Made by a program: the position numbers and the translations under genes. This document shows, in pieces, positions 1 through 11,388 of a DNA stretch of 64,000 bases. The stretch is from assembly GCF_000428765.1 (NCBI RefSeq), contig NZ_AUAO01000002.1:310001-374000 (forward strand), in the 5' to 3' direction. Within the stretch, counting starts at the first letter, position 1. Each line of letters opens with the position of its first letter. This DNA is from Brevundimonas aveniformis DSM 17977. Lineage in GTDB: Bacteria; Pseudomonadota; Alphaproteobacteria; Caulobacterales; Caulobacteraceae. Under the pieces are notes generated by a model. That model saw nothing but the letters and a program-made list of their open reading frames with translations, did no database searches and was not told the origin of the DNA.

Positions 1-45
1 CCAAACTACAACACGCTTCGCGTCGGGGTTGCCTTCCAGTTCTGA
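1..45 (+). CDS. 3' end of an outer-membrane beta-barrel protein (partial)
   Basis: Frame 1 reads the last 14 codons of a protein that begins outside the window and stops at TGA 43-45. The visible tail is PNYNTLRVGVAFQF. Alternating hydrophobic residues ending in a C-terminal Phe are the usual signal of the last strand of an outer-membrane barrel, the motif recognised by BamA. The family cannot be named from 14 residues, and a chance open frame is possible, so the call rests only on the terminal signature and on its position just before a plus-strand gene. Confidence 0.45.
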   Translation, partial: PNYNTLRVGVAFQF

Positions 46-155
46 ACCAGGCCACGGTGGACGGTCGTTGGCTGGGGCTGATCGGGGCCTAGACCCGTTC
101 GACCGTTGCCGGCGTGGCACTTGAGGAATCGTTTCCGCAAGCCCAGCTTTCGCCT

Positions 156-2621
156 ATGAGCGACCGCTCCCCAGGCCATGGCCCGTCGCGCGTCACCGCC
201 GTGCTCGGGCCGACCAACACCGGCAAGACCCATCTGGCGGTCGAGCGGATGTGCGGGCATGCCTCGGGCATGATCGGCCTGCCGCTGCGCCTCTTGGCGC
301 GGGAGGTCTATGACCGGGTCGTGGCCCTCAAGGGCAAGGCGTCCGTCGCCCTGATCACCGGCGAGGAGAAGATCGTCCCCGGTCGGCCCAGCTATTGGGT
401 GTCGACGGTCGAGGCGATGCCGCTGGAACGGTCGGTCGATTTCCTGGCCGTCGACGAAATCCAGCTGGCCGCCGACCCGGCGCGCGGCCACATCTTCACC
501 CACCGCCTGTTGAATGCGCGGGGCCGGTTCGAGACCATGTTCCTCGGCGCCGGGACGATGGAACCGCTGATCCGGCGTCTCTTGCCGGATGTCCATATCG
601 AGACGCGCGACCGGTTCTCGACCCTGACCTATGCCGGCCCGCGGAAGCTGACCCGCCTGCCGCCGCGCAGCGCCGTGGTCGCCTTTTCCGCCGATGCCGT
701 CTACGCCATCGCTGAGCTCATTCGCCGTCAGAGGGGCGGGGCCGCCGTGGTCATGGGCGCGCTCAGCCCCCGCACCCGCAATGCCCAGGTCGAGCTGTAT
801 CAGTCAGGAGAGGTGGACTTCCTGGTCGCCACCGATGCCATCGGCATGGGCCTGAACATGGACGTCGATCACATCGCCTTCGCCGCCCTGCGAAAGTACG
901 ACGGCAAACGCACCCGCTGGCTGGCCCCGCCCGAGGTCGGCCAGATCGCGGGCCGGGCAGGGCGCTTCACCCGCGACGGCACATTTGGCGTCACCGGCGA
1001 CTGCGACGACATGGACGCCGATCTGGTCGAGGCGGTCGAGAACCATGACTTTGAACCCGTCCCCGCCATCGAATGGCGTTCGGGCCGGCTGGACCTGACG
1101 ACCCTGCCGAACCTGATGGCCTCGCTGGCCCGCCCGCCTGAGCGTCAGGACCTGCGCCTGGCCGCCGAGGCGCTGGACGAAACCACCCTGCGCCGCCTCG
1201 CTGCCGACGCTGATATCGCCGCGGCCTGCCGCGACCGGTCAAAACTGATCAAGCTGTGGGACGCCTGCCAGATCCCCGACTTCCGCAAGACCAGCCTGGA
1301 CGAGCACCTGCGCCTCGTGCGCGAGGTGTTCGAGGCCCGGACCGGCCCCGGCCACCGGCTGTCCGAAGACTGGATCGCTCCCCAGTTCGCCGCGCTGAAC
1401 TCAACCGCCGGCGAGATCGACGTCCTGGCCGGGCGGCTGTCGCACATCCGCACCCTGGCCTATCTGGCCAACCGGCCCCAGTGGCTGACGAACACCGACC
1501 ACTGGCGCGGCGAAACTCAGGCGCTTGAGGAGCGCCTCTCCGACGCCCTGCACGAACGGCTCAAGGCCCGCTTCGTCGATCGCCGCACCTCGGTCCTGAT
1601 GCGGGCTCTGAAAGACAGCTCCGTCCATGCCCAGGTGTCCGACGCCGGCCAGGTTACCGTTGAGGGCGAGACGGTCGGCACCCTCGATGGCCTGGTCTTT
1701 GTCAGCGAGGCGGCGACCACAACGGTCGCCGACCGCACCCTCAGGACCGCCGCCCGCCGGGCGGTTGAGCCTGAGGTTGTCCGCCGCCTGGGGGCCTTGG
1801 CCGCCGATCAGGACAGCGCCTTCGATCTTTTGCCGGACGGCACCATCACCTGGAACGGAACCGCCGTCGCGGCGCTTGCTAAGGACGCCCGGCCGTTCCA
1901 GCCCCGCGCCCGCCTATTTGGCGAGCTGGGTGCCGCCCCCGCCCGCGAGCGCGCAGTGCGCCGGGTCGAGGCCTATCTGGCCGCCGAAAGTGCCCGCCGG
2001 CTGCAATCGCTGCATCGCCTGAACACGGCGCTCACCAACGGCAAGCTGAAAGGCCTGGCTCGTGGCGTGGCCTGGCGGCTGGTCGAGGCCTGGGGCCTGA
2101 TCGACCGCGGCGAGGTCGAGGCCGATCTCGCGGCCCTGTCCAAGGTCGAACGGCGGGCCCTTCGCATGCTGGGCGTCCACATCGGCGCCCATTCCCTGTG
2201 GCTTCCTCAACTCCAGACAAAAAAACCCCGCGCCTTCCTCACGGCCCTGGCCCTGCCGCTCGACCCCGCCAGCCCTCAGGTTCTGGCTGCCGGCGGCGCG
2301 CGCAAGGTTGGCGACCTCACCGTCTCCGCCGACACCCTCGAACGCTGGGCCGAAGCGCGCCGCGAGGCGCAGGGCAAGCCCCTGGCCGAGGACGTGCTGT
2401 CCGCCCTCGGCTGGACCGAGGATCAGGCGAAGCAGGTCGCGGCGGCTCTGAAGAAGGCCGCGCCGAAAATGCCGAAGCCGGAACGAGCGGAACGGATCGT
2501 CCGCGACTCGCCGTTTGCGGCTCTCTCCAGCCTGCCCTCTGACCCGCCGTCCTTCTCCCGGAGGGGGAATGGGGCTCCCGCGCTTCGGCGCGCGAAGCGT
2601 AACGGTCCGCGCGGGGGATGA
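156..2621 (+). CDS. SUV3-like superfamily 2 RNA/DNA helicase
   Basis: ATP-dependent helicase of the mitochondrial SUV3/MgpS-like family, probably acting on RNA in the cytoplasm. The N-terminal motor shows Walker A GPTNTGKT, a DEIQ-type motif II (VDEIQLA), ATDAIGMGLN and the arginine-rich motif VI QIAGRAGRF. The C-terminal half is long, alanine- and arginine-rich and without a domain I can name. ATG 156 is chosen; GTG 114 in the same frame would add 14 residues, and neither start has a good Shine-Dalgarno sequence. The last 30 or so residues (from about 2527) are encoded by an intergenic palindromic repeat and are unlikely to be ancestral protein. In many alphaproteobacteria this gene directly precedes the S4-domain/fdxA/carD group, which here lies 7 kb downstream. 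Confidence 0.85.
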   Translation: MSDRSPGHGPSRVTAVLGPTNTGKTHLAVERMCGHASGMIGLPLRLLAREVYDRVVALKGKASVALITGEEKIVPGRPSYWVSTVEAMPLERSVDFLAVDEIQLAADPARGHIFTHRLLNARGRFETMFLGAGTMEPLIRRLLPDVHIETRDRFSTLTYAGPRKLTRLPPRSAVVAFSADAVYAIAELIRRQRGGAAVVMGALSPRTRNAQVELYQSGEVDFLVATDAIGMGLNMDVDHIAFAALRKYDGKRTRWLAPPEVGQIAGRAGRFTRDGTFGVTGDCDDMDADLVEAVENHDFEPVPAIEWRSGRLDLTTLPNLMASLARPPERQDLRLAAEALDETTLRRLAADADIAAACRDRSKLIKLWDACQIPDFRKTSLDEHLRLVREVFEARTGPGHRLSEDWIAPQFAALNSTAGEIDVLAGRLSHIRTLAYLANRPQWLTNTDHWRGETQALEERLSDALHERLKARFVDRRTSVLMRALKDSSVHAQVSDAGQVTVEGETVGTLDGLVFVSEAATTTVADRTLRTAARRAVEPEVVRRLGALAADQDSAFDLLPDGTITWNGTAVAALAKDARPFQPRARLFGELGAAPARERAVRRVEAYLAAESARRLQSLHRLNTALTNGKLKGLARGVAWRLVEAWGLIDRGEVEADLAALSKVERRALRMLGVHIGAHSLWLPQLQTKKPRAFLTALALPLDPASPQVLAAGGARKVGDLTVSADTLERWAEARREAQGKPLAEDVLSALGWTEDQAKQVAAALKKAAPKMPKPERAERIVRDSPFAALSSLPSDPPSFSRRGNGAPALRRAKRNGPRGG
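2527..2600. repeat. palindromic intergenic-type repeat within the helicase 3' end
   Basis: The segment carries pyrimidine-rich CCGTCCTTCTCCCGGAGG and a GCGCTTCGGCGC palindrome typical of dispersed extragenic repeats in alphaproteobacteria. A related-looking unit, with CCTTCGCCCTTCGGGCG, lies at 17546-17612. Here it is read through as the helicase C-terminus until TGA 2619-2621. Confidence 0.5.
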
Positions 2622-2853
2622 GGGGCTAGCCTGGGAGGGAATGAAAGTAGTCAGCTCTTCCGCTAAGCTAACCCAATATCGTCTCGCGCCGAGAACCTGC
2701 GGCAGTGCAGGCCTTTGCCCTTCGCAATCGATGCGAGCGCATACCGCCGCCGTCCCCCTTGGCACCAACCAACTGCCGTTCGTTGACGTGACCATGACCA
2801 TCCCGGAAAGAACTTATGTTGCTGTTTTGTCCGCCAAAGGCCATCAAACCTGA

Positions 2854-3960
2854 ATGGCGGAGTCTATGGATAATGATTCGAAGCGCCCTGCGCTAAGAGT
2901 GATCCACCTGTTGGGAGGACATCGGGCATTTGACCTTGGCGGCGAGCAAGTTCGGATTGGGCCTGACTTTCCGCGCCGCTTCCTAGAAATCCCAACCCGG
3001 CCATACGCTGAGACGTTCCGGGCGCTTCAATCTATCGGATTGCGGCCCATCGGTGTCGAGTTTCTGACTCGGGCTACTCAGATCGGTGCCGATGCGCCCG
3101 ACTTTCAGACATTTGACATTAGGGCTGGATATACGGCGATGACTGGAAGGCACGAATGGTCCCAGGTCCAGAACATCGAGACGCAGAGATCATCCCAAAT
3201 TCTTGATGTTTCAAGCCGCTTTTCGACTTACTATCGCTTGCTAACCTACCGCGTATTAGGTTTGAGCGAAGCCTATCGTTCGACCCTAATTGGGCAGTTG
3301 ACGGACTTTGACGGTTCTTATCGCATCCCCGAAGATGGTACGCTGTTCTCGAACGGATTTCGGACCGCGCTAGAAGCTGCCATTCACGCATTCCTCGCCG
3401 ACGCCGCTTGTCTAAGGGACTTGATAGCGGAGGCAATCTGGAAGCTGGTCCTGCGCGAACCCTCGACCGATGTGACGACCCTGCGGACCTTCATCAAGCG
3501 TACAAAACAGAGAAAGGACGACCATCCAATCGTTCGTCAGGTTCACGAGGCCGCCGAGGAGGATGGATGGCTGTTCACCCTCACCAGCTTGCGGAATGCG
3601 GTCATCCATATAGCTCCAATGGGAAATGCTCACGAGTTGAGCGAATGCCAAGTCCGATTTCAGGCTCTACAAGGCGGGTCAATCCCCACAATCCACTATC
3701 CCCTCCTCTCGTCTAATGGACGGGTGCGGCCTTCGCAGGATCCGGTCGATTTTTATGACGACGAGATCCGAGAAGTGCGGCTTGCCGATTACGACGCCTT
3801 TGTAAAATCGAGCATGGATGCTCTTGAGTATCTCTGTGGTTGCCATTTTCGCCTTGTGCGAATGGCAACTGATGTCCGAGTTGCAGCGCAGCTGGATCAC
3901 AAAATGCTGGAACTCACCGATAAGGACATTATTGGGCCGGTACGAATTGCTCGTATTTAG
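2854..3960 (+). CDS. hypothetical protein with a HEPN-like R-x4-H motif
   Basis: A 368-residue protein of no family I can name. The C-terminal third contains LRNAVIH (R247, N248, H252), which fits the R-x4-6-H signature of HEPN ribonuclease/toxin domains, on what looks like a helix. No signal peptide or membrane segment is visible. Base composition is clearly lower in G+C than the neighbours (roughly half G+C in several lines, against about two thirds around it), and codon third positions are mixed, suggesting recent acquisition. ATG 2854 is used; ATG 2866 is an alternative and neither has a strong ribosome site. No nucleotidyltransferase (MNT) or antitoxin gene lies next to it, so a classical HEPN/MNT pair is not supported. 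The HEPN assignment rests on one motif. Confidence 0.6.
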   Translation: MAESMDNDSKRPALRVIHLLGGHRAFDLGGEQVRIGPDFPRRFLEIPTRPYAETFRALQSIGLRPIGVEFLTRATQIGADAPDFQTFDIRAGYTAMTGRHEWSQVQNIETQRSSQILDVSSRFSTYYRLLTYRVLGLSEAYRSTLIGQLTDFDGSYRIPEDGTLFSNGFRTALEAAIHAFLADAACLRDLIAEAIWKLVLREPSTDVTTLRTFIKRTKQRKDDHPIVRQVHEAAEEDGWLFTLTSLRNAVIHIAPMGNAHELSECQVRFQALQGGSIPTIHYPLLSSNGRVRPSQDPVDFYDDEIREVRLADYDAFVKSSMDALEYLCGCHFRLVRMATDVRVAAQLDHKMLELTDKDIIGPVRIARI

Positions 3961-4185
3961 CGTGGCAGCGTAGCCATTTGCTTCTGCCAATTCGACGGAA
4001 GCCTTTTTTGCGCGGCGTTGGCTCGCACAGTCGTCTGGATACATTATCTGGCTGTCTTTGAGCCCCGCACTCAACTGCCCCTCCCACCCCATAAAACCCA
4101 ATTTCACCTACCGATCGCGCTCCCCCGTCATCGCCCAAAATCCCGCCTTTATCCCCGCCCATCTGACCGTTCCCACAATGACCGG

Positions 4186-4818
4186 ATGAGAAATCCAGAC
4201 CCAAACCCCACCGGCTCCCCCCCTCAATCGGACGCCTCCGCGCCCGAAATGCCGCCCGAGGCCCCGTCCACCCCCGACCTATCCGCGCTTGACGAACTCA
4301 TGAGCCACATGCGCGAGGACTATCTCGCCGGCGACAGCGCGCCGGTGGTGGGGGAGCGGTACGGCGTGTCCGTGCGCACAGTGCGCCGCAAGGCGGCTGA
4401 GGGCGGCTGGCGCAAGGCCGATACCGATCCGATGTTGCGCGTCGACGCGCCGCCCTGGGGGGTTCGCCCGCTTCAGCGTAAAGTCGATATCATCCACGAC
4501 AGCCCCGAGTACAAAGAGATCGCCGCCGCGCGCGAGCAGGACACCATGAATCTCCTGTTCACGCCCGAACCTGAGGACCTCCAGGGCTTCGCCTTCCGCC
4601 GCGCCTGTGAGGCCGCCGCCATGAACAAACCGGCCCAGGCCACCGCCTGGCTCCGCGTCCAGCGCATGATCGTCCAGTGCGGCCCCGTACCCGATCCCTA
4701 CCGGGACGCCTTTTCGCCTGACGACCATCTGCGCGCCGCCATGTTGCGCGCCATGGGCGAGTCCGGTCCGGAAACGTCCTCAGACGACGACGCCTCTCCG
4801 GGTGAGGCCGAAGGCTGA
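4186..4818 (+). CDS. hypothetical protein with an HTH-like segment
   Basis: A 210-residue protein read from ATG 4186, where G+C-rich coding character begins; the frame is open 168 bases further upstream but that part has no coding look. Residues 1-35 are Pro/Ser-rich and probably disordered. Around residues 55-80 the stretch GERYGVSVRTVRRKAAEGGW resembles the helix-turn-helix used by phage small-terminase and transposase-type proteins to recognise DNA. The rest is helical with a short acidic tail (SSDDDASPGEAEG). It could be a domesticated phage-type DNA-binding protein or a lineage-specific regulator; no other phage gene accompanies it. Confidence 0.6.
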   Translation: MRNPDPNPTGSPPQSDASAPEMPPEAPSTPDLSALDELMSHMREDYLAGDSAPVVGERYGVSVRTVRRKAAEGGWRKADTDPMLRVDAPPWGVRPLQRKVDIIHDSPEYKEIAAAREQDTMNLLFTPEPEDLQGFAFRRACEAAAMNKPAQATAWLRVQRMIVQCGPVPDPYRDAFSPDDHLRAAMLRAMGESGPETSSDDDASPGEAEG

Positions 4819-4907
4819 TGGCACGGTTGGCACGGTGTTTTCGGGCCTCACTGGCTCTATTGCTCAGTGCCCGCTAGTCCTGTCGGCGACGCCACAGGAG
4901 ATCCCCA

Positions 4908-5948
4908 ATGCAAACCCTCGGCTACGCCGCCCAATCGCCCGACAGCCCGCTCGCCCCGTTCCATTTCGAGCGCCGCGATCTTCGTCCCAACGATGTGGCG
5001 ATGGAGATCCTCTATTGCGGCGTTTGCCACTCGGATCTGCACACGGCTCGAAACGACTGGGGCGGCACGGTCTATCCGGCGGTGCCGGGTCACGAGATCG
5101 TCGGCCGCGTCACCGGCGTCGGGCCTGAGGTCACGCGCTTCAAGGAGGGCGACCTGGCGGCGGTCGGCTGTCTGGTCGACAGCTGCCGCACCTGTGATCA
5201 GTGCGAGAAGGGCGAGGAGCAGTACTGCCGCACCGGCCTGACCGGCACCTACAACGCGCGCGACCGCGTTGATGGCTCCAACACCTATGGCGGCTATTCC
5301 AAACACATCGTGGTGCGCGAGGAATTTGTTCTGACCCTGCCCGCCGGCCTCGATCCAGCCAAGGCCGCACCGCTGCTGTGTGCAGGCATCACCACCTATT
5401 CGCCGCTTCGCACCTGGGGCGTGAAGGCCGGCAGCCGCGTCGGCGTCGTCGGTCTGGGCGGTCTGGGCCACATGGCGGTCAAGCTGGCCGTGGCCATGGG
5501 CGCGGACGTCACGGTGATGAGCCGTTCCGCCGACAAGGAGGCCGACGCGCGCGAACTGGGGGCCCAGCATTTCCTGAACACGTCCGACAAGGCCGCCATG
5601 AAGGCCGCCGGTTCGAGCTTCGACCTGATCATCGACACCGTCCCGGTCCAGCACGACCTGATGCCCTATGTGCCGCTGCTGGATGTCGATGCCACCCTGT
5701 GCCTGGTCGGTCAGCTCGGCCCGGCGCCGGACCTGAACACCGCGCCCCTGGTGCTCAGCCGCAAGCGCATCGCGGGCTCCCTCATCGGCGGCATCCCCGA
5801 AACCCAGGAGATGCTCAATTTCTGCGCCGAAAAGGGCGTCTTGCCCGAGGTCGAGATGATCCGGATGGACCAGATCAACGACGCCTTCGACCGCATGGAA
5901 AAGTCTGACGTGCGCTATCGGTTCGTCATCGACATGAGCTCTTTGTAG
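4908..5948 (+). CDS. zinc-dependent NAD(P) alcohol dehydrogenase (YahK/CAD type)
   Basis: Cytosolic medium-chain dehydrogenase, likely reducing aldehydes with NADPH as in the cinnamyl-alcohol-dehydrogenase/YahK group. Catalytic zinc ligands are C40, H62 with E63 (GHEIVG) and C158; structural zinc ligands are C93, C96, C99 and C107. The nucleotide-binding fold has GLGGLG at 182-187. The length of 346 residues is usual for the family. AGGAG a few bases before ATG 4908 fixes the start. It lies 43 bp before the MFS transporter on the same strand, so the two may be co-transcribed. The physiological substrate cannot be read from sequence. Confidence 0.9.
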   Translation: MQTLGYAAQSPDSPLAPFHFERRDLRPNDVAMEILYCGVCHSDLHTARNDWGGTVYPAVPGHEIVGRVTGVGPEVTRFKEGDLAAVGCLVDSCRTCDQCEKGEEQYCRTGLTGTYNARDRVDGSNTYGGYSKHIVVREEFVLTLPAGLDPAKAAPLLCAGITTYSPLRTWGVKAGSRVGVVGLGGLGHMAVKLAVAMGADVTVMSRSADKEADARELGAQHFLNTSDKAAMKAAGSSFDLIIDTVPVQHDLMPYVPLLDVDATLCLVGQLGPAPDLNTAPLVLSRKRIAGSLIGGIPETQEMLNFCAEKGVLPEVEMIRMDQINDAFDRMEKSDVRYRFVIDMSSL

Positions 5949-5991
5949 GCGTCGCCTTGCGCCGCCGCCCAGACGGCCTCACAGACGGCCC

Positions 5992-7320
5992 ATGACGGCC
6001 TTCCATCAGATCCTTGGCAACAATCTCGTCGCGAACATCACCAACTTCACGGTCTGGTTCGCCCTGACCTTCTGGGTGTTTCTGCAGACCCAGTCGGTCT
6101 TTGCCACCGGCATGATCGCGGGCCTGTATCTGGTGCTGATCGCCGGGACGGCCATCTGGTTCGGCAGCGTCGTTGACCATCATCGCAAGAAGCGTGTGAT
6201 GCTGGCTTCCAGCGCGATTTCGTTCTGCTTCTATGGCGCGGCCCTGGGACTCGTGGCGATGACGCCCGCCGAGCGGTTTCAGGATGTGGCCGGCTTTCAG
6301 GTCTGGGCGCTGATTGGCCTGACCATGTTTGGGGTTCTGGCGGGAAATCTGCGCTCAATCAGCCTGCCGACCCTGGTGACCCTGCTGGTACCGGAGGATC
6401 GTCGGGATCGCGCCAATGGGTTGGTGGGCATGGTGTCGGGCTTCGGCTTCCTGACCACCTCGGTGATCTCAGGCCTACTGGTCGCCTGGGGCGGGATGAC
6501 GGCCACCCTGATCCTGGCCATGGGCCTGAGTGCCTTGGTCTTCCTGCATCTGACGTCGGTGCGGCTGGACGAGCCGGAGCCCGAGGCCGGATTGGATGAG
6601 GCCCCCCGGCAGGTTGATCTGCGCGGCACCATCGCCATCATCGCCGGCGTGCCCGGCCTGTTTGCCCTGATCTTTTTTTCGACCTTCAACAACCTCCTGG
6701 GCGGGGTCTTCATGGCCCTGATGGATGCCTATGGCCTGTCGATGATGGAGGTGCAGCAGTGGGGCCTGTTGTGGGGGGGTGTGTCGGTCGCCTTCATTGC
6801 ATCGGGCCTGGTCATCGCGCGCGCAGGCCTGGGGCGAAACCCCCTGCGAACCCTGATGATCGTCAATCTGATCGCCTGGGCCGGTGCGGCCGTCTTTACG
6901 ATCCAGCCGTCGATCTGGCTGCTGGCTGGCGGCGCGGCTCTGTGGATGTTCCTCGGCCCCTATGGCGAGGCGGCCGAGCAGACCACCCTGCAAAAGGTCG
7001 TCCCCTATGAGCGCCAGGGGCGGGTGTTTGGCTTTGCCCAGTCGGTCGAGCAGGCAGCCTCACCGATGACGGCCTTTCTGATCGGACCGATCACCCAGTT
7101 CTGGGTCATTCCGTTTATGAGCCAGGGTGGACTGGGGGCCGAGCTCATCGGCGACTGGTTCGGCACCGGCCCGGCCCGCGGGATCGCTCTGGTCTTCTGT
7201 ATCTCAGGCCTGGCTGGCGTGGTCCTGACGATCCTGGCCTTCAACTCGGGCTATTACCGTCGCCTGTCCGCCGTCTATCTGGAGGCCCCGGAGCCTGAGA
7301 CGGAGACACAGGCACCATGA
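5992..7320 (+). CDS. MFS transporter
   Basis: A 442-residue major facilitator superfamily permease of the inner membrane with about 12 hydrophobic segments. The loop between helices 2 and 3 carries a motif A-like GSVVDHHRKKRV. Its overall character resembles the enterobactin-exporter/drug-efflux branch, but the substrate is unknown. Its stop is followed at once by a hairpin shared with the convergent katG. Proximity to the alcohol dehydrogenase suggests joint expression only. Confidence 0.85.
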   Translation: MTAFHQILGNNLVANITNFTVWFALTFWVFLQTQSVFATGMIAGLYLVLIAGTAIWFGSVVDHHRKKRVMLASSAISFCFYGAALGLVAMTPAERFQDVAGFQVWALIGLTMFGVLAGNLRSISLPTLVTLLVPEDRRDRANGLVGMVSGFGFLTTSVISGLLVAWGGMTATLILAMGLSALVFLHLTSVRLDEPEPEAGLDEAPRQVDLRGTIAIIAGVPGLFALIFFSTFNNLLGGVFMALMDAYGLSMMEVQQWGLLWGGVSVAFIASGLVIARAGLGRNPLRTLMIVNLIAWAGAAVFTIQPSIWLLAGGAALWMFLGPYGEAAEQTTLQKVVPYERQGRVFGFAQSVEQAASPMTAFLIGPITQFWVIPFMSQGGLGAELIGDWFGTGPARGIALVFCISGLAGVVLTILAFNSGYYRRLSAVYLEAPEPETETQAP

Positions 7321-7328
7321 AAGCAAAA

Positions 7329-7356
7329 AGAGGCGACCCGCTGCCCGGCCGCCTCT
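7329..7356. terminator. hairpin between convergent MFS gene and katG
   Basis: Inverted repeat AGAGGCG ... CGCCTCT with a G+C-rich loop, in the 63-bp gap between two convergent stop codons. The tracts beside it are A-rich on the left and C/T-mixed on the right, so it could serve both directions. Confidence 0.6.
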
Positions 7357-7383
7357 CTCTGTTCGTCCGCGTTCGCCCCGTCG

Positions 7384-9603
<2,220 letters not shown>

Positions 9604-9697
9604 CTATCTGCTGTAGGGTTGTCTAAGATCCTTGTTGTACGCCTCTCAGGTGAGAAGGCTAAACTGATAATCTCGATGCAGGAGATAGGTTACGTTT

Positions 9698-10006
9698 ATG
9701 GTTGAAGACGTGTGCCGGATCGACGTCTGGCTGTGGCGCGCGCGTTTCTTCAAGACCCGGGGCCTGGCGGCCCGGTTCGTCGACGAAGGCAGGGTGCGTC
9801 GAACCCGTGAGCGGTCCGGCGAAGTTCGCCTCGACAAGGCCAGCCGCACCGCCCGGCCCGGCGATCGGCTGGTGTTCGTGCTGGGATCGCGCGTGGTCGA
9901 GCTGACTATCGCCAACTGCGGCGTGCGGCGCGGCCCGGCGGCGGAGGCGCGCAGACTTTACCACACGGAGGGACTGGAGCCCGTGGATGGCGGCCACGAT
10001 TGCTGA
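9698..10006 (+). CDS. S4-domain RNA-binding protein (Hsp15-like)
   Basis: A 102-residue protein with the S4 fold (RIDVWLWRARFFKTR, then GDRLVF), related to Hsp15, which binds rRNA on stalled 50S subunits. It is short and basic, with one S4 module at residues 7-70. It is the first gene of the group S4, pirin, fdxA, carD; S4, fdxA and carD are commonly adjacent in alphaproteobacteria. ATG 9698 is the only good start. Function is inferred from the fold. Confidence 0.85.
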   Translation: MVEDVCRIDVWLWRARFFKTRGLAARFVDEGRVRRTRERSGEVRLDKASRTARPGDRLVFVLGSRVVELTIANCGVRRGPAAEARRLYHTEGLEPVDGGHDC

Positions 10007-10057
10007 CCTTGAGCGCGGCTGGCAATCTCGGAACGCCCCCAATGGAGAGATTCAGGC

Positions 10058-10894
10058 ATGGACCGCAAGCTCGTATCCGCCGTCGCGGCTAGTCCCGTCA
10101 TCAATGACGGCGACATGGAGCTGTTTCGCGCTCTGCCGACCGAGGCGCGGGAATCGGTCGGCCCGTTCGTGTTTCTGGATCACTATCGCCATCAGAGCCG
10201 CCGGGGCATTGGCGACAAGCCGCACCCCCATGCCGGGATCGAGGTGATCTCTTACCTGCTCGACGGCGGGGTGGAGCACCGCGACAGCCAGGGCTTTCGT
10301 GACACCCTGGGGCCCGGCGACGCCCAGTACATCCGCGCCGGGCGCGGAATGCTGCACGCCGAACAGCCGGCGGGCGGTCGCCATGGCTTGCAGCTCTGGA
10401 CCAGCTTGCCGCCTGACAGGAAGCTGGTTGAGCCGACCTATGCGTCGTTCCGGGCGGCGGACATTCCCCACGTCCAACTCGACGGGGCGATCATCGATGT
10501 CGTGGCCGGTGACGTCGCCGGCGCGGTCGGGCCGATGATCCTGGAGAGCCGCACCACCTTTGCCGTCGCCCACATCGACGCCGGGGCGACGATCCGGTTC
10601 GAGGTTGCCGATGCGCCGGAACTGGCCGCCTATGTCCTGCAGGGCGCGCTGGATGCGGACGGAACCCGGCTGCCCAAGGGTGCCCTGGCCGTGTTCTCCG
10701 ACGGCGAGGCCGTCGTCCTGACGACGCCTGAGGACGCCGGCCCGACGCTCGTGGCCATCGTCGGCGGTGAGCCGGCGCAACAGCCGCTCTATTTTTCCGG
10801 CCCCTTCGTCATGGACAGTCCCGAACGCCTGGCCCAAGCCGAGCGCGACTTTGTGTCGGGCAAAATGGGGTGCCTGGACGGGGTGCCTTTCTAG
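10058..10894 (+). CDS. pirin family protein
   Basis: Bicupin protein of the pirin family, 278 residues, cytosolic. The N-terminal cupin has the metal set H56, H58 (PHPHAGIE), H100 and E102 (MLHAEQ), as in iron-binding pirins with quercetinase-like activity. The C-terminal cupin lacks an obvious metal site, as usual. GGAGAG before ATG 10058 supports the start. The family includes quercetin dioxygenases and transcription cofactors, and the role cannot be chosen from sequence. Confidence 0.9.
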   Translation: MDRKLVSAVAASPVINDGDMELFRALPTEARESVGPFVFLDHYRHQSRRGIGDKPHPHAGIEVISYLLDGGVEHRDSQGFRDTLGPGDAQYIRAGRGMLHAEQPAGGRHGLQLWTSLPPDRKLVEPTYASFRAADIPHVQLDGAIIDVVAGDVAGAVGPMILESRTTFAVAHIDAGATIRFEVADAPELAAYVLQGALDADGTRLPKGALAVFSDGEAVVLTTPEDAGPTLVAIVGGEPAQQPLYFSGPFVMDSPERLAQAERDFVSGKMGCLDGVPF

Positions 10895-10980
10895 GTCCTC
10901 AGGGCCTGGTCGGTTGACTTCCCGGCCCGTCCGGCCCACATCCGGCGCCGCTCCCCGACCACCCGTCCGTAGTCCCGCCC

Positions 10981-11322
10981 ATGACCTACATCGTCACTGA
11001 CGCCTGCGTCCGCTGCAAGTTCATGGACTGTGTCGAGGTTTGTCCGGTCGATTGCTTCTATGAGGGTGAGAACTTCCTGGTCATCAGCCCGGACGAGTGT
11101 ATCGACTGCGGTGTCTGTGAACCGGAGTGTCCGGTTGATGCCATCAAGCCCGACACAGAGGACGAGCCTGACGGCAAATGGCTCCAGGTCAACGCCACCT
11201 ATGCCAAGGAATGGCCGAACATAACGGTCAAGGGCACGCCGCCCGCCGACGCCGAACAGTTCGAGCGTGAGACTGGCAAGTTCGAGAAATATTTCTCGGA
11301 TAAGCCCGGTCAGGGAAGCTGA
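10981..11322 (+). CDS. fdxA: 7Fe ferredoxin FdxA
   Basis: Seven-iron ferredoxin of 113 residues. C9, C17 and C50 are placed to hold the 3Fe-4S cluster and C21, C40, C43 and C46 the 4Fe-4S cluster, following the Azotobacter FdI pattern; C12 is the extra free cysteine. The acidic tail is typical. It is a small cytosolic electron carrier. It lies between pirin and carD, an order common in the class, but its redox partner is unknown. Confidence 0.95.
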   Translation: MTYIVTDACVRCKFMDCVEVCPVDCFYEGENFLVISPDECIDCGVCEPECPVDAIKPDTEDEPDGKWLQVNATYAKEWPNITVKGTPPADAEQFERETGKFEKYFSDKPGQGS

Positions 11323-11360
11323 GGTCCTGACGCCCCGGATTCAGGGGTGAAGGTGACGTT

Positions 11361-11388
11361 TTGAATTTGCGACAATTTGTGCTATGGT
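11361..11388 (+). promoter_or_regulatory. possible sigma-70 type promoter for carD
   Basis: TTGAAT (11361-11366) and TATGGT (11383-11388) are separated by 16 bases, about 200 bases before carD. The AT-rich context stands out from its surroundings. Sequence resemblance only. Confidence 0.35.

Noticed and set aside
2515..2853. Short plus-strand frame spanning the helicase end and the gap
   Set aside because: It begins in repeat sequence, has no coding bias, and ends exactly at the next start without a ribosome site.
2854..4818. HEPN-MNT toxin-antitoxin pair
   Set aside because: The neighbouring gene has an HTH-like segment but no nucleotidyltransferase motif, and it lies 225 bp away with different composition.
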